A stretch of DNA of 64,000 bases, from contig JAFYHQ010000040.1 of NCBI GenBank assembly GCA_017539105.1, positions 1 to 64,000 on the forward strand, read 5' to 3'. Under the pieces are notes generated by a model that saw only the letters and a list, made by a program, of their open reading frames with translations, had not been told where the DNA came from and made no database searches. Each line of letters opens with the position of its first letter. Position 1 is the first letter of the stretch. The translations under genes were made by a program, and so were the position numbers. The DNA is from Erysipelotrichaceae bacterium. GTDB taxonomy: Bacteria > Bacillota_I > Bacilli_A > Erysipelotrichales > Erysipelotrichaceae. This document shows, one piece after another, positions 56,567 to 64,000 of this stretch.

Positions 56567-58042
56567 ATGCAAAGAATCGATCAACACAAACTGGCCAGAG
56601 TCATCAAGACAAAAAGAAAAGAACTGAATCTTTCTCAGGCAGAACTTGCGGATCAGGCTGGAATCAACCGGGCATTGCTTTCCAAACTGGAAAACGATGC
56701 TTATATGCCTTCCATTGAACAGCTGGAAGATCTGCAGGAGATCCTGGGTTTCACGCATGATGAAATCAGTGATACGGTTAAAAAAGAAAAACGGACGCGT
56801 TGCGAACGTAGAAAGATCACGGTTGCCGGAACCGGTTATGTCGGTCTGTCGATCGCGACGCTGCTTGCCCAGCACAACGATGTCACAGCCATCGATATTG
56901 TTCCGGAAAAGGTGGATATGATCAACAATCGCATTTCGCCGATACAGGACGATTATATCGAGGATTATCTCACACATAAGGAACTGAATCTGAAAGCAAC
57001 GCTGGATCCCGAAGAAGCTTATACAGGTGCCGACTTCATCGTGGTCGCCGCTCCAACCAATTATGATCCAAACAAAAACTTCTTCGATACCAGTGCCGTC
57101 GAGACTGTCATCGATCTGGCCATGCGCTATGCTCCGGAAGCCTATATCGTCATCAAATCGACGATCCCGGTCGGTTTTACCGCCCGTATCCGCAAAGAGA
57201 AAAACAGCAGCAGGATCCTGTTCTCGCCGGAATTCTTACGGGAATCCAAGGCGTTATATGATAACCTGTATCCTTCTCGCATCATTGTCGGAGCGGATCT
57301 CGATGATCCCGGGAACGTAACAAAAGCGCAGGAATTCATCGATCTTCTGTGTGACGGAGCGATCAAGGAAGATATCGATACCCTGATCATGGGTCTGACC
57401 GAAAGCGAAGCCGTCAAGCTTTTTGCGAACACCTATCTTGCCTTGCGTGTGTCGTTCTTTAATGAACTGGATACCTATGCCGAGAGCAAGAACCTGGATA
57501 CCCGTTCCATCATCAACGGCGTCTGCCTGGATCCCCGCATCGGTTCCCACTACAACAATCCTTCGTTCGGTTACGGAGGCTACTGTCTGCCGAAAGATAC
57601 AAAACAGCTGCTGGCCAACTTCGAAGATGTGCCGGAAAAACTGATCGAAGCGATCGTCGAATCCAACCGCACCAGGAAAGACTTTGTCGCAGACCGCGTC
57701 CTGGATCTTGCGGGAGCTTACGGAAATTCCGCGCAGTATGACAGAAATAAAGAGGAAAAGAAGACCGTAGGCGTCTATCGCCTGACCATGAAAGCGAATT
57801 CCGACAACTTCCGTCAGTCTTCGATCCAAGGTGTCATGAAACGGATCAAAGCCAAGGGCGTAGAAGTCATCATCTATGAACCGACCTTGAATGACGGAGA
57901 TACCTTCTTCGGTTCCAAAGTCGTAAACAACCTGAACCGTTTCAAAAAACTCTCCGACACTATCATCGCCAACCGCTATGACAGCAAGCTTGACGACGTC
58001 AAAGAAAAAGTCTATACAAGAGATTTATATTTCCGCGATTAA
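56567..58042 (+). CDS. ugd: UDP-glucose 6-dehydrogenase with N-terminal XRE HTH domain
   Basis: 491 residues. Residues 8-65 are an XRE-type HTH ([29 protein letters not shown]); from ~82 a UDP-sugar dehydrogenase follows with GTGYVG (88-93), the APTN loop and the catalytic Cys340 in GGYCLPKD. So a transcription-factor-type domain is fused to the enzyme that makes UDP-glucuronate from UDP-glucose. GAGGTG precedes ATG. It is divergent from the 4-epimerase. UDP-N-acetyl-mannosamine dehydrogenase is the main alternative; the single-Cys motif does not decide. Confidence 0.88.
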   Translation: MQRIDQHKLARVIKTKRKELNLSQAELADQAGINRALLSKLENDAYMPSIEQLEDLQEILGFTHDEISDTVKKEKRTRCERRKITVAGTGYVGLSIATLLAQHNDVTAIDIVPEKVDMINNRISPIQDDYIEDYLTHKELNLKATLDPEEAYTGADFIVVAAPTNYDPNKNFFDTSAVETVIDLAMRYAPEAYIVIKSTIPVGFTARIRKEKNSSRILFSPEFLRESKALYDNLYPSRIIVGADLDDPGNVTKAQEFIDLLCDGAIKEDIDTLIMGLTESEAVKLFANTYLALRVSFFNELDTYAESKNLDTRSIINGVCLDPRIGSHYNNPSFGYGGYCLPKDTKQLLANFEDVPEKLIEAIVESNRTRKDFVADRVLDLAGAYGNSAQYDRNKEEKKTVGVYRLTMKANSDNFRQSSIQGVMKRIKAKGVEVIIYEPTLNDGDTFFGSKVVNNLNRFKKLSDTIIANRYDSKLDDVKEKVYTRDLYFRD

Positions 58043-58047
58043 AAGAG

Positions 58048-58053
58048 TATAAT
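58048..58053 (+). promoter_or_regulatory. -10 box directly before the ruvX ATG (leaderless type)
   Basis: TATAAT, then 7 bases to ATG at 58061; -35 weak (TTATAT). No ribosome site is visible. It lies 5 bases after the dehydrogenase stop. Confidence 0.5.
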
Positions 58054-58060
58054 AACAGCG

Positions 58061-58486
58061 ATGAAATATCTCAGTCTAGATTTAGGCAGCGTTACCTGCG
58101 GAATCGCCAAATCCGATACCGGCCGTCTGGCTCAGCCGGTGAAAACGATCCGTTTCCATCCCGATAATTATGATGAAGCGATTGATAAGATCCTGGAACT
58201 GTTCGAAGAAGAAAAACCCGATCTGGTGGTGATGGGCTATCCGTTGCTGGAGAATGACGACGAAGGCCCGCGTGCGCAGCTGTCCAGAGAAATCGCCGAG
58301 ATCCTGGAACAGGAATCGGGAATCAGCGTCGTCTTGCAGGATGAAAGGAATACCACCAAGGATTCCGAAGAATTCCTGATTCAGGCCAACGTCTCACGTA
58401 AAAAACGCAAAAAGGTCATTGACCAGCAGGCGGCAGTCCGTATCCTGCAGTATTATCTTGATAAAAACAGAAGCGATCAGAAATGA
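58061..58486 (+). CDS. ruvX: RuvX/YqgF-type Holliday junction resolvase-like protein
   Basis: 141 residues. RNase H-like fold with Asp in LDLGSVTCGIA, ERNTT-like (DERNTT) and the final IDQQAAVRILQYYL, all typical of RuvX/YqgF, which acts on rRNA 5' ends and on DNA junctions. Usually essential. Placed 18 bases after the dehydrogenase with its own -10 box. Terminator follows and overlaps the stop. Confidence 0.92.
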   Translation: MKYLSLDLGSVTCGIAKSDTGRLAQPVKTIRFHPDNYDEAIDKILELFEEEKPDLVVMGYPLLENDDEGPRAQLSREIAEILEQESGISVVLQDERNTTKDSEEFLIQANVSRKKRKKVIDQQAAVRILQYYLDKNRSDQK

Positions 58487-58500
58487 TCGCTTCTTTGTTT
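58469..58500 (+). terminator. Terminator overlapping the ruvX stop
   Basis: AGAAGCGATCA-GAAA-TGATCGCTTCT, an 11-bp stem, followed by TTGTTTG. Confidence 0.85.
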
Positions 58501-58523
58501 GTGTTATGTTTTGAACGATGCTT

Positions 58524-59747
58524 TTATTTTACCACATGGACATAGAATGTCTCAGATTCCACATAAAGCATGCTTCCATCACTGTATGAGAAATACACCG
58601 GAACATCCGTGGTTTCATAGATCGATCCTTTCGCATAGACATTGCCATGGCCATCGATATCCAGTGCCGACGTATATGCGGTATGGAATTCGACATCGTC
58701 CGTGATATCCGTAGTCGTGACCGATCCGTCATAGCACATGATCCAATATGCCTTGTATGGGATCTTCTCGCCGCTTCCCGCATTGACGCTTACATTGTTC
58801 TCCATCTCAAAGACGACCGTTTCCCCTTCGACACAGACATCACAGACGGTGCTCACACCATTTTCCGCTTTGACCGTAATCTTCGTCAGACCAGGGAACA
58901 CACCCGTTACATTGCCGTCTTTATCCACCGTAGCAATATCCGAATCCGCCGATGTGAAAGTCAGTTTCGTATCCATTCCTTCCGGATCGGTCTTGACTTT
59001 GATTGCTGTCTTGCTTCCCATCATGACCGCAACCGAAGAAGCATCCAGAGTCAGCGACTTCGGCCCATCCGCTCTGGTCTCGAAACCGACCGTGATCTTC
59101 TGATCTCCGCACACGACATCAATCGTCGTCTTGCCGATCGCTCCGGTCGTGACATTTCCGTTCTCATCGATCGTAACGATCGACTCGTCATTGGATTTGA
59201 AAGTCATCTTATCTGTCGTATTCTCCGGAACAGGCTTGATATCCAGATGCCAGGACTTGGTCCCTTCTTCCGCCCAATAGTTGTTGTAGAGGGTCTCGAT
59301 TTTGGTACATGGGATCTCGTTCTTATCCGTATCATCTTTCTTTCCCGAGTCATCGTTGGTCGGTCCTTTGACTTCATGTATTGAGAACGTGTCGCCGGAA
59401 ACGGAACCCGCAAGATTCGTCTTCAGGATCAGCGTTTCATCGTCCTTGACCTCAAATAGGATCGTAGAGAATGTTCCGACTCCGGTTGTTTCGACATCCA
59501 AGGTGCAGACATCTTCCTTCAGTGACCAGGAACCCGTGATATCGTAGTACCCATCATAGAAATTATCTGTCAGGACAAAAGATCCGTCTTTTCCGAACCA
59601 CAGCTTGGAATGATTCTCATTCCCATAGTTATCCACGGTATTGTAGTAGGTCTTGCCTCCAAGGTCAAAACCCGGTTCCGGTTCCTGCTTCTTGCAGGAA
59701 CACAGCAGCATCAGCAGCAGGATCATGATTCCTATCTTTCTTTTCAT
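58524..59747 (-). CDS. Lipoprotein with Ig-like (Big_2) domains
   Basis: 407 residues. Lipobox LCSC near residue 15-18. N-terminal ~120 residues hold a lipocalin-like beta pattern (GKTYYNTVDNYGNENHSKLW...GSWSLKEDVCTLDVETTG), followed by two Big_2 domains (VTTGAIGKTTIDV and VTGVFPGLTKITV repeats) and a final beta domain. AAAGGAGG precedes ATG. Probably a wall-facing surface lipoprotein. Confidence 0.83.
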   Translation of the reverse strand: MKRKIGIMILLLMLLCSCKKQEPEPGFDLGGKTYYNTVDNYGNENHSKLWFGKDGSFVLTDNFYDGYYDITGSWSLKEDVCTLDVETTGVGTFSTILFEVKDDETLILKTNLAGSVSGDTFSIHEVKGPTNDDSGKKDDTDKNEIPCTKIETLYNNYWAEEGTKSWHLDIKPVPENTTDKMTFKSNDESIVTIDENGNVTTGAIGKTTIDVVCGDQKITVGFETRADGPKSLTLDASSVAVMMGSKTAIKVKTDPEGMDTKLTFTSADSDIATVDKDGNVTGVFPGLTKITVKAENGVSTVCDVCVEGETVVFEMENNVSVNAGSGEKIPYKAYWIMCYDGSVTTTDITDDVEFHTAYTSALDIDGHGNVYAKGSIYETTDVPVYFSYSDGSMLYVESETFYVHVVK

Positions 59748-59876
59748 CTGATTCGCCTCCTTTTGAATATATAAAAAGCATGGTTGTTCCTATGATGATA
59801 TCGTCCCTTATTTGTCTTCATCATAACACAACTTCTGTGTGTTATGACTCTGATCTGCATAAGAAAGCAGGAACAG

Positions 59877-60632
59877 CTATGCTTCAACAAATGCTATGAC
59901 ACGCTGATGGACTTCTTCCAACTGACCGGGACCCTGAAAACGATGATCGGCTCCTTTTACAGGAACAAACATGATCCCGTTGTTTCGGGCGAATTCCTGG
60001 TCTGCTTCAAACGGGGCTACTTCATCCGCGGTCCCATGTATGATCAGCAGCCGTTGGGCATACTTGTGATAGTCTCTCTGGCAGATATCGTTGCTCTGCA
60101 GATCCTGCAGAAGCTTCTTTGTGACAATGACCTTGCGATCGAAACCGACTTGTACATCTTCGCTTTTCATGATCCGTTCATATTCCTCATCCTTGATAAT
60201 GTTCCGGGTAAGCACCTCATACATGTTTACGGCAGGACAGCGCAAAGCGATTTTCATAAACGGATCATCGCATTCAGAGATATATTTCAAGACAAGATAT
60301 CCTCCGAAGCTGGTAGCATATGCGTAGAGCTCCTGAATATGGAAGACCATCTGCAGCTCTTTGATAACCGTCTCCAGATATGTGCTGCAGTCTTCCAGCG
60401 ACAGTGTTTTCTTGGCATCCTCTCCATGGGCGGGCCAGTTGAAAACGATGACCATGAAGTCTTTGTGTTTATCCAGCAGCTCTTTCGCAAAGATGCCTGC
60501 GGTATTGTTGTCTTTGTGGCCGGCAAAGCCCGTAGCGAAAACGATCGCTTTTCTTACCAGCGTCAGATCTTCATAGTAAAGTTTGCAATGGATCTCATTT
60601 CCTGCTCTGTTTATCCTGATATACCGATACAT
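59877..60632 (-). CDS. Alpha/beta-hydrolase (serine hydrolase)
   Basis: 251 residues from ATG at 60632, 8 bases after the Nif3-like stop; the frame further upstream is inside that gene. GFAGHKDNN is the oxyanion region, TSFGGY is the nucleophile elbow (Ser in G/T-x-S-x-G), HGTADEV carries Asp and GADHRF the His. Fold of the Hydrolase_4/lysophospholipase type. Substrate unknown. No clear ribosome site; likely translationally coupled. Confidence 0.87.
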   Translation of the reverse strand: MYRYIRINRAGNEIHCKLYYEDLTLVRKAIVFATGFAGHKDNNTAGIFAKELLDKHKDFMVIVFNWPAHGEDAKKTLSLEDCSTYLETVIKELQMVFHIQELYAYATSFGGYLVLKYISECDDPFMKIALRCPAVNMYEVLTRNIIKDEEYERIMKSEDVQVGFDRKVIVTKKLLQDLQSNDICQRDYHKYAQRLLIIHGTADEVAPFEADQEFARNNGIMFVPVKGADHRFQGPGQLEEVHQRVIAFVEA

Positions 60633-60640
60633 GATTGATT

Positions 60641-61477
60641 TTATTTTCTCAGAAGCATCGTGTAGGAATCGCCTGCCTGTACGAAGGTGATCGGCAGGTC
60701 CGGAATCAGCAATGGCAGATGCTGTTCGGCAAACCATTTCATGCCGGGCTCTTCGATATTGAAATGACCTGCAGCCAGTATCGATTTATTCAGCCCTGCC
60801 TGTGCCCCATCGCGCATATAGATCGCAAGCGTGAAGTCCGTGATCTCCATCGCCAGCACGGTATCAACATGATTCTCTTCGACAAAGGACAGTTCCTTAT
60901 TATCGAATGGTCCGATGATATGCGTTGGAAGGTAGACCCGCTTGCTGAAACCATCGATGTTCCCCATCGTCTTCATGCCTTTGAGATTCATCTTCTCCAT
61001 CAGATACTGCGCCAGTTCCCGGGTAGGCGTTTCCGGGATATCATACAGCATCGGCGTTCCTTTGCTACCGACAACGTAATCCAGCCACCCCAGTTCATAG
61101 GCCAGTCCATAGAAGATCCCATCGACCCACTCGTTCTCATGCAGGATCGTGGAATGGATATAGTCATGATCGCGCCAGACGGTGATTCCTGTTTCATCCA
61201 GCAATTGTTTCTTTAATTGAAACGTCTCGTTCTCCTGCAGCCAGTCGGTATGATCGCCATGGTTCCAGAACAAAGCTTCATGCGCAATGATGAAATTCGC
61301 GCCAAGCGCATGCGCCTTTTGAATCACATCGTAACTCGCATAGATCGTAGTCACGATCCCTGTACATTCCTTATCGGTATCGCCATAAAGCACCTGGTCT
61401 CTGGTCGTGGCATCGTCGATGACGCCATATCCTTTGCAGTTCTTTTTGACGATTTCAATGATTTCACTGATTTTCAT
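60641..61477 (-). CDS. Nif3-like dinuclear metal centre protein
   Basis: 278 residues. Nif3/DUF34 family: metal ligands in IAHEALFWNH and later HFNIEEPG, with the GTPMLYDIPE loop. The family may act as GTP cyclohydrolase-like or NAD-related hydrolase; the true reaction is not settled. AGAGGA precedes ATG. It is in an operon with the hydrolase after it. Confidence 0.85.
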   Translation of the reverse strand: MKISEIIEIVKKNCKGYGVIDDATTRDQVLYGDTDKECTGIVTTIYASYDVIQKAHALGANFIIAHEALFWNHGDHTDWLQENETFQLKKQLLDETGITVWRDHDYIHSTILHENEWVDGIFYGLAYELGWLDYVVGSKGTPMLYDIPETPTRELAQYLMEKMNLKGMKTMGNIDGFSKRVYLPTHIIGPFDNKELSFVEENHVDTVLAMEITDFTLAIYMRDGAQAGLNKSILAAGHFNIEEPGMKWFAEQHLPLLIPDLPITFVQAGDSYTMLLRK

Positions 61478-61498
61478 TCTGTTCCTCTTTTCTATCGA

Positions 61499-62254
61499 TC
61501 AGAAGCTGTGGCCGCCACCGCCACCGGAAGAGCCGCCTCCTCCGCCTCCGCCACCACCGCCACCGGAGTAACCTCCTCCGCCGCTGCTATCGGATTCCAC
61601 ATGAAGATGACGTTTCGATTTAGTTTTCTTCTTTGAAAGAATGCTGACGGCTGTCGCTGTCGTCATGGCTGCCGCGATCTCTTTGATCGGTACGCGCTCT
61701 TCTCTTCGCTGTATCAGCAGGAACGCAAAATTCAGAAGCAATGCCAGAACCAGAGCGATCAAGGCGTTGGAAATGTGCTTCATCGGCTGAGCGATATGTC
61801 CGCCTTCCAGCAGGATCAGTGCCTGTTCATAGACGCTCCTCGCACACTCGAAATATTCTCCCTGTGTCGCATAGCGATAGACGTTGTCCGTGATCGTATT
61901 CGCGTAAGCTTTGTTGATGGTCTTATAGATCGTGCCATCCGAATAGATCCAGATGTTTCTTCTGCCCATATCGATCAGGAACAGGAAACCGCTTGATTTT
62001 CCGAAAAGTTCGCGATACTGGTTCTTCGCAAATACGCTGGTATCTCCATACTGGCTTACCGTAACAAACGCGACACCGCCATATTCGCTGATCGGTTCCA
62101 TATATCTTCGCAGCGCCTCTTCCTCGGCGTTGCTTAAAAGATCTTCTTCATCATCGATGATGATCTGGCCATCCGCTTTGAGAGCGCTTATTTCATTCGC
62201 GCTGAACAGAGCAATACAAAGAAGCAATAATATAGCTTTACAGATCTTGCGCAT
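61499..62254 (-). CDS. TPM-domain membrane protein with glycine-rich tail
   Basis: 251 residues. Signal peptide (1-25), a TPM domain (~30-150: IIDDEEDLLSNAEEEALRRY, GFLFLIDMGRRNIWI), a transmembrane helix near 165-185 (ALIALVLALLLNFAFLLI), and a tail of Gly and Ser ending in GGGGHSF with repeated GGGG. TPM proteins are membrane-linked and paired with zinc-ribbon proteins. It overlaps the next gene by 17 bases. Confidence 0.87.
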   Translation of the reverse strand: MRKICKAILLLLCIALFSANEISALKADGQIIIDDEEDLLSNAEEEALRRYMEPISEYGGVAFVTVSQYGDTSVFAKNQYRELFGKSSGFLFLIDMGRRNIWIYSDGTIYKTINKAYANTITDNVYRYATQGEYFECARSVYEQALILLEGGHIAQPMKHISNALIALVLALLLNFAFLLIQRREERVPIKEIAAAMTTATAVSILSKKKTKSKRHLHVESDSSGGGGYSGGGGGGGGGGGSSGGGGGHSF

Positions 62255-63863
62255 TGTCGTTGCCTCCTTTCCGGCTATAGAAGGATGGCAGAGGTCTGGT
62301 CGAAGTCTCGTTGAACCTCAGGATCAGATCGATGCACATCAGCGATGCGGCCCCTAATGCGGCTAACGCACCAAGATAATACCACCAGTCCTGTACGGGC
62401 TGCAGATTGGCAACGAAGAAAGCGTAGCCGATTGCCAGCAGCGTCAGGATCGCAAACAGCAGGGACCGTTTATTACGTAAGAAAATGACGACAGAGAAAG
62501 TCCGGACAAAATTGATGATCTCCAGAATAGCGATCATCGTCGTCATCACCATCGCTCCGGTCTGGGAAACCAGGACATCATAGGCCGCTCCCAAAGCGAC
62601 CAGGAAACCGGTACCGAATATGATCGCCAGCGTCAGGACTACGACCTTCAGAACCATGTTGTCTGATTTCAGAAACCGCTTCATTCTGAGACGGTCTCTG
62701 GCTTTCGTCGACATCGGAAGTTCGTCTCCGTCCTGCAAAAGATATCCCTTATCGAACACATGGTTTTCCCTGTCTCTGATCTGTTTCAGTTCCTTGCGGT
62801 ACCTGCGTCCTACCAGGTATGCCAGCAACGCCGCAAACCAGATGACGAAACGCGATGTCACTGTGATCAGCAGGCTCAGCACGACATAAATCAGAGCCGC
62901 GCCCGCGAACGTATACAATGTAAACTGGCTGATATCCGCAGGCAGGTCGATATGGATCTTGCCGCTCTGTCCGTTCACGACCGCATAAGCGACACGATCG
63001 CCCTTTCTCCAAGTCAGGAACCACACCGGCAGATAGACTGCCTCCCCGCCCTCAAAACGGGCATCCAGCAGTTCCTGCTGCTTCTTCACATTGTTCGGAA
63101 TCTTCAGCGTCAGACCTCCTGCCGCTTTCCCCAGGTCTTCGACCGCCTTCTTGGTCGCTGTCTGAAGGACCTCTTCCTCATAGACATCCGCATCCACATT
63201 CGGCACATCCGCATACATTCCAGCCAGATAAGCTTCCTTATAATCCATCAGTTCTTTCCGGTTGAACGGCGCGATCTGCTCCGCGATGCTGTCATCGAAA
63301 TTACGTGACGCATCGAAAGGAACTCCATACAGTCCCTCATCCTGAATGCTGACCTTGACGTTATAAGTATCGACGTAATCGTAATTCCCCGAAGTATAAG
63401 ACTTCGTGCCTTCCACTTCAATCGGTTCCTCACGGAACTTCACATAGTACATCCAGTATGGGATATAGAAAGGGCGGAACTTTTCGATGAATTCCGGATC
63501 TTTGAATTCTTTCGGAACATAGAACTTGTTTTTGAGTTCTTTCTGATAGATCTGTTTGCACTTGCTTTTGCTGATCCTGAAAGGAATGATCTTCTTTGGT
63601 TCGTTGACTCCCTGCATGGAGGATTCCAGCAGCTGCTGAGAACCGCAGTAGTTGCAGTAGACCACCGCTTCGCTGTCATCGCAGATCAGTTCCGCTCCGC
63701 AGTTTTTACACGTATAGAACCTGGCATCCTCGAACAGGATCTCATCCGCCGCGTTGTTCTCATAGTATTCATTCACATCGAATACCGCCGAACAGTGATG
63801 GCATTTCAGTTTCTGTTCTTTGATATTGAAATACAAGGTTCCGTTACAGTTTGGACATTTCAT
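62238..63863 (-). CDS. Zinc-ribbon multi-pass membrane protein
   Basis: 541 residues from ATG at 63863 (GGGAGG upstream; the longer frame to 63983 covers the promoter area). Two N-terminal zinc ribbons, CPNCNG...CHHC and CKNCGA...CNYC, of the TFIIB type, a soluble domain of ~250 residues and then several membrane helices from ~330 to 530. Overlaps the TPM gene by 17 bases, so the two are translationally linked. Role unknown; the pair TPM plus zinc-ribbon is common in Firmicutes. Confidence 0.85.
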   Translation of the reverse strand: MKCPNCNGTLYFNIKEQKLKCHHCSAVFDVNEYYENNAADEILFEDARFYTCKNCGAELICDDSEAVVYCNYCGSQQLLESSMQGVNEPKKIIPFRISKSKCKQIYQKELKNKFYVPKEFKDPEFIEKFRPFYIPYWMYYVKFREEPIEVEGTKSYTSGNYDYVDTYNVKVSIQDEGLYGVPFDASRNFDDSIAEQIAPFNRKELMDYKEAYLAGMYADVPNVDADVYEEEVLQTATKKAVEDLGKAAGGLTLKIPNNVKKQQELLDARFEGGEAVYLPVWFLTWRKGDRVAYAVVNGQSGKIHIDLPADISQFTLYTFAGAALIYVVLSLLITVTSRFVIWFAALLAYLVGRRYRKELKQIRDRENHVFDKGYLLQDGDELPMSTKARDRLRMKRFLKSDNMVLKVVVLTLAIIFGTGFLVALGAAYDVLVSQTGAMVMTTMIAILEIINFVRTFSVVIFLRNKRSLLFAILTLLAIGYAFFVANLQPVQDWWYYLGALAALGAASLMCIDLILRFNETSTRPLPSFYSRKGGNDNAQDL

Positions 63864-63991
63864 ATCAAACCTCCCGTCATACATATACAGTATAACATCA
63901 TCTTTGTTTCCCTTTATGAAGAAGGATCGTTCCGGTTTATGTATTTTTGATAACGATATTGTAGAATAGAGATAAAGAAACAAGGTGTCTT

Positions 63992-64000
63992 ATGAAAAAA
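63992..64000 (+). CDS. Start of a gene cut by the window edge
   Basis: ATG AAA AAA at 63992 with AAGGTG about 8 bases upstream and a TAGAAT box at 63962. Only three codons are visible; the Met-Lys-Lys start is typical of a signal peptide or lipoprotein, but the product cannot be named. Confidence 0.45.

Overview
The window looks like a chromosomal segment of a low-to-middle GC Bacillota, most likely an Erysipelotrichia or Clostridia-type anaerobe of a host-associated habitat. That is an inference from content: SLH-anchored and BspA/DUF285 surface proteins, type III glutamine synthetase, ECF vitamin-transporter S components, lactose/cellobiose-type PTS genes and strong GGAGG-type ribosome binding sites. 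I saw no rRNA, tRNA, IS element, prophage or CRISPR array. Genes are tightly packed and no gene-free stretch reaches 300 bases.

Layout. 1-4249 (-): a >1,416-residue SLH surface protein cut by the window edge. 4391-8656 (-): a cysteine operon, cysK, epsC-type cysE, two ECF S components, a thioredoxin-like lipoprotein and DUF3842. It is headed by a 24-codon leader ORF with five consecutive Cys codons and a terminator/antiterminator pair. 8666-12057 (-): S9 peptidase and MATE transporter. 12167-20349 (+): D-2-hydroxyacid dehydrogenase, then pyrG-glnN-guaA behind an attenuator-like leader, then an Lrp regulator with an aminotransferase. 20395-21085 (-): a PIN/Phd-type toxin-antitoxin pair. 21266-33656 (-): lipoproteins, zinc-ribbon membrane proteins, a 1,150-residue BspA-like SLH protein and an ECF sigma factor fused to a membrane anchor and outside domain. 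33834-43612: regulators (XRE-TPR, XRE-HD), a CASTOR/POLLUX-like channel, an MBL hydrolase, lipoproteins, HAD and DUF1810 proteins. 43665-51457: a beta-glucoside PTS operon with two GH1 enzymes, and its divergent PRD regulator. 51532-64000: PASTA lipoprotein, HAD, M48 protease, a divergent UDP-glucuronate 4-epimerase and HTH-UDP-sugar dehydrogenase pair, RuvX, an Ig-like lipoprotein, hydrolases and a TPM/zinc-ribbon membrane pair.

How it works together. The strongest candidate system is cysteine attenuation: stalling on the poly-Cys codons would free a leader segment that pairs with the 5' arm of the terminator ahead of cysK. The second is a sigma regulon. Three minus-strand promoters share AAAAC, exactly 18 bases, then ATCTA. 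They lie ahead of the sigma operon itself and of two zinc-ribbon gene groups. The third is a UDP-glucose to UDP-glucuronate to UDP-galacturonate pair run from divergent promoters that share one palindromic -35 hexamer, with the dehydrogenase carrying its own HTH domain. Also notable: both GH1 enzymes have Gln at the usual acid/base Glu, and at least five genes have a -10 box 6 to 8 bases from ATG and no ribosome binding site, suggesting leaderless mRNAs.
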